Assembly (NCBI GenBank): GCA_011390275.1
Contig: JAABST010000044.1
Span: 1-35,128 of the forward strand
Source: Geitlerinema sp. S16
Lineage (GTDB): Bacteria > Cyanobacteriota > Cyanobacteriia > Cyanobacteriales > Geitlerinemataceae
Direction of reading: 5' to 3'
Length of the DNA stretch: 35,128 nt
Position 1 is the stretch's first letter. Each line of letters opens with the position of its first letter. The notes under the pieces were generated by a model, which saw only the letters and a program-made list of their open reading frames with translations, did no database searches and had not been told where the DNA came from. Positions 33,677-35,128 of the stretch are shown in pieces. A program made the position numbers and the translations under genes.

Positions 33677-34561
33677 TTAAGGATTCTGCGCTGCCGCTCC
33701 ACTCGGGCGTGAGTTCGCCATGAATGTGACCTCCTCCACTGCGCCCGGTGCTCCCAGGGGCGCTTTTTCATCGCCGCCGTTCACTGTCACCATAATCGCT
33801 CCGGCGTTGCCCGCAACCACGGTGATTTCACGATCCGCTGACCAAGCTTGCTTGCCTTCAGATAACGTACCTTCAAAGGCGACTTCACCATCCGCTAACA
33901 CCTGCAACCAAGACTCAGAGGTGACGGTCAACTCGATGCTAACGGGGCCTTCTTTTTTCTGAGCGTCGGGAGATTCTGCCTTTTTGGGTTCGTCTGGCTT
34001 GGCGGTTGCGGTGTTGGGCGTGGCTGCTGTCTTCGCCGCTGCGGTGGGTTTATCCGCCACTGGCGCAGCGGGAGCGGCTGTCGGTGCGGAGGGCTGGCCG
34101 TTGGGATCGGACGCCACTTCGGTTTCGCCATCAACGAGATCCGCGCTCGGTTGCTGCATCCGATCGAAGGACAGTGAGATTCCGGTTACAGCCGCGACGA
34201 CCAAAATGACGTAAGCAAGATACAGGTGAAAGGGGCGCAGTTGCGCTGCGGGGGTCTTGCGCCAACCGCTGAAACGGGGAGTTGGATCAATGCCGGTCGG
34301 GAATTTTTCGCTGTACTCGCGTCCATTGAGTCCCACAGCATCGGCAAAACGACGGAGTAGCCCTTGGGTGTAAACAGCTTCGGGTAAAACAGTGATGTTA
34401 CCGGATTCGATCGCAGCCAGAAGACGCAAGGGGATGCGCGTATCCGTCGCGATTTGCTCAAGCGTTAGTTGAGCTTCTTGGCGACGATCGCGGAGATGTG
34501 CGCCCATCTCGGTCAAGACTTCGGTTTGGTGGCGTGCAAGGTCGGGACCGGAGCTAGACAT
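33677..34561 (-). CDS. RodZ-like HTH/transmembrane protein (DUF4115)
   Basis: This 294-residue protein starts at ATG 34561. A Cro/CI-type helix-turn-helix (about 18-85: GAHLRDRRQEAQLTLEQIA, IPLRLLAAIESGN, YTQGLLRRFADAVGL) leads to a single transmembrane helix (about 112-130, YLAYVILVVAAVTGISLSF). An Ala/Pro/Lys-rich linker (about 150-205) precedes a C-terminal DUF4115 beta domain (SIELTVTSESWLQVLADGEV). That is the RodZ architecture: in rod-shaped bacteria RodZ links MreB to the wall machinery. Orthology to RodZ is not certain, so I give no symbol. A longer frame from 34627 adds 22 unlike residues. Confidence 0.85.
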   Translation of the reverse strand: MSSSGPDLARHQTEVLTEMGAHLRDRRQEAQLTLEQIATDTRIPLRLLAAIESGNITVLPEAVYTQGLLRRFADAVGLNGREYSEKFPTGIDPTPRFSGWRKTPAAQLRPFHLYLAYVILVVAAVTGISLSFDRMQQPSADLVDGETEVASDPNGQPSAPTAAPAAPVADKPTAAAKTAATPNTATAKPDEPKKAESPDAQKKEGPVSIELTVTSESWLQVLADGEVAFEGTLSEGKQAWSADREITVVAGNAGAIMVTVNGGDEKAPLGAPGAVEEVTFMANSRPSGAAAQNP

Positions 34562-34755
34562 AGCGCTTAGGCTTCCTACTGACTGCAATGTGAAGGAACA
34601 TGTAGTGATTCTAGCCGGGTTTGTCATCTTCGCAAACCTATTCGACCAAATTCGCTGTGACGAGGATCATAGACAAACGTCTCGTAGCTAGTTTTTTATT
34701 TCTCTATTGTGCTGATATGCACCGGAAGAACACAGTTACTGAGGCTTGTTTGTTA
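34562..34755. other. Intergenic, RodZ-like promoter side
   Basis: 194 bp between the RodZ-like start and the MITE-like element. It must hold the promoter of the RodZ-like gene. I see no strong motif. Confidence 0.35.
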
Positions 34756-34818
34756 GGGGCTGTCATCAATTAAGTTTCTAGCGCTTACCCAGCAAGGGTT
34801 ACAGCCCCTAGTTTTTTT
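34754..34818 (+). terminator. Hairpin with T-tract inside the MITE-like element
   Basis: TAGGGGCTGT (34754-34763) pairs with ACAGCCCCTA (34801-34810); an ACCC/GGGT mini-hairpin sits in the loop, and T7 follows. On the plus strand this is terminator-like. No plus-strand gene lies upstream, so any role would be against antisense transcription. Confidence 0.5.
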
Positions 34819-34880
34819 GTTGGGTCGGGCGTTCAACAGCTTGCCCGATAAGGGTTCTACGATTAATTGATGACACGCCC
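34756..34880. mobile_element. MITE-like element, 125 bp, TA-flanked
   Basis: Terminal inverted repeats GGGGCTGTCATCAATTAA and (reverse complement of the right end) GGGCGTGTCATCAATTAA match at 16 of 18 positions. Both ends are flanked by TA, a likely target duplication. The interior has no gene but two hairpins: GGGGCTGT/ACAGCCCC and TCGGGC/GCCCGA. The ends are like those of TA-targeting transposons (IS630/Tc1 or IS5-type groups), and the lack of coding capacity makes it a non-autonomous relative. Family assignment needs a search. Its right end supplies the stop codon of the adjoining gene. Confidence 0.72.
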
Positions 34881-35128
34881 TAGATCAGTCTGGAGTTGGT
34901 CGATCTCTATAAGGGTTAAGTGACGGTATTCACCGGGTTCGAGCGTCTGTCCGGTCGAAGTGTGCAACTCGATCATGCCGATCGAGCAACGATGTAAGTC
35001 AATTACCGGATGCCCTAGCTGGGTGGCAACGCGACGAATCTGGCGGTTCCGTCCTTCGGTTAGGACAATCTCTAATTCGGTTTGAGGCTGGCCATGATGC
35101 TGCTGCACCTGGATGATGTCCACCTGGG
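34863..35128 (-). CDS. RsuA/RluB-type pseudouridine synthase (3' part, runs off window)
   Basis: The frame is open to the right edge; only the C-terminal 88 codons are present. The segment TELEIVLTEGRNRQIRRVATQLGHP is the RsuA/RluB/RluE/RluF conserved motif (EGRNRQIRRM-type), followed by LHRCSIGMIEL and GEYRHLTLIEID. These enzymes convert specific uridines in rRNA to pseudouridine. The catalytic Asp region lies outside the window. The final codons GRVIN and the stop TAA lie in the right terminal repeat of the MITE-like element, so the native 3' end was replaced. The GTG at 35123 is an internal codon, not a start. Confidence 0.85.
   Translation of the reverse strand, partial: QVDIIQVQQHHGQPQTELEIVLTEGRNRQIRRVATQLGHPVIDLHRCSIGMIELHTSTGQTLEPGEYRHLTLIEIDQLQTDLGRVIN

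Noticed and set aside
1..35128. CRISPR array, prophage or defence island
   Set aside because: No regularly spaced repeats, integrase, cas, restriction or toxin-antitoxin genes are visible in any frame.

Overview
The window looks like a chromosomal segment of a cyanobacterium. GCGATCGC/CGATCG (HIP1-type) octamers are dense throughout. Several gene families are cyanobacterial or plastid-lineage markers: the clock-input Fe-S protein LdpA, Ycf45- and Ycf46-type ATPases, a GlgA2-type glycogen synthase, a Tic22-family protein, DUF2808, and an RNase E ending in the Arg-rich PNPase-docking peptide. The GC content looks mid-50s %. I cannot name the genus from this sequence alone.

Layout, left to right. 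(1) 0-7.5 kb: an FMN-binding PNPOx-like protein convergent with uppS; then a ldpA-ycf45 pair whose stop and start codons overlap; then an MFS exporter convergent with a nucleotide-sugar epimerase. (2) 7.7-11.3 kb: rne-rnhB, an RNA-processing operon with a long structured leader. (3) 11.3-19 kb: an unassigned membrane protein overlapping the end of glgA2, a PDZ/radical-SAM-like DUF512 protein, a pentapeptide-repeat protein, a double-domain SagB-type nitroreductase, proB, and an AT-richer orphan gene encoding an 11-residue-repeat membrane-anchored protein. (4) 19.7-27.4 kb: a long minus-strand cluster, rpmH-rnpA-PH protein-yidC-jag-yceD-ycf46-lnt-nth. It joins ribosome and RNase P production to membrane insertion, and includes rpmH (45 codons). 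A strong terminator-like hairpin lies between yidC and jag, so the cluster is probably at least two transcription units. (5) 27.7-31.9 kb: a secreted DUF2808 protein divergent from the three-gene proton-translocating transhydrogenase operon (split pntA plus pntB), which ends in a textbook terminator. (6) 31.9-35.1 kb: a repeat-rich spacer, a Tic22-family secreted protein, a RodZ-like HTH/transmembrane protein, and the 3' end of an RsuA/RluB-type pseudouridine synthase whose last codons and stop lie inside a 125-bp MITE-like element.

Most of the window is housekeeping. I see no CRISPR array, prophage, tRNA, rRNA or full insertion sequence. The least-explained items are the 125-bp element at 34756-34880, the 11-mer repeat protein at 19156-19647, the membrane protein at 11293-12045 with acidic/His residues in or near its membrane segments, and the structured leaders of rne and yidC.
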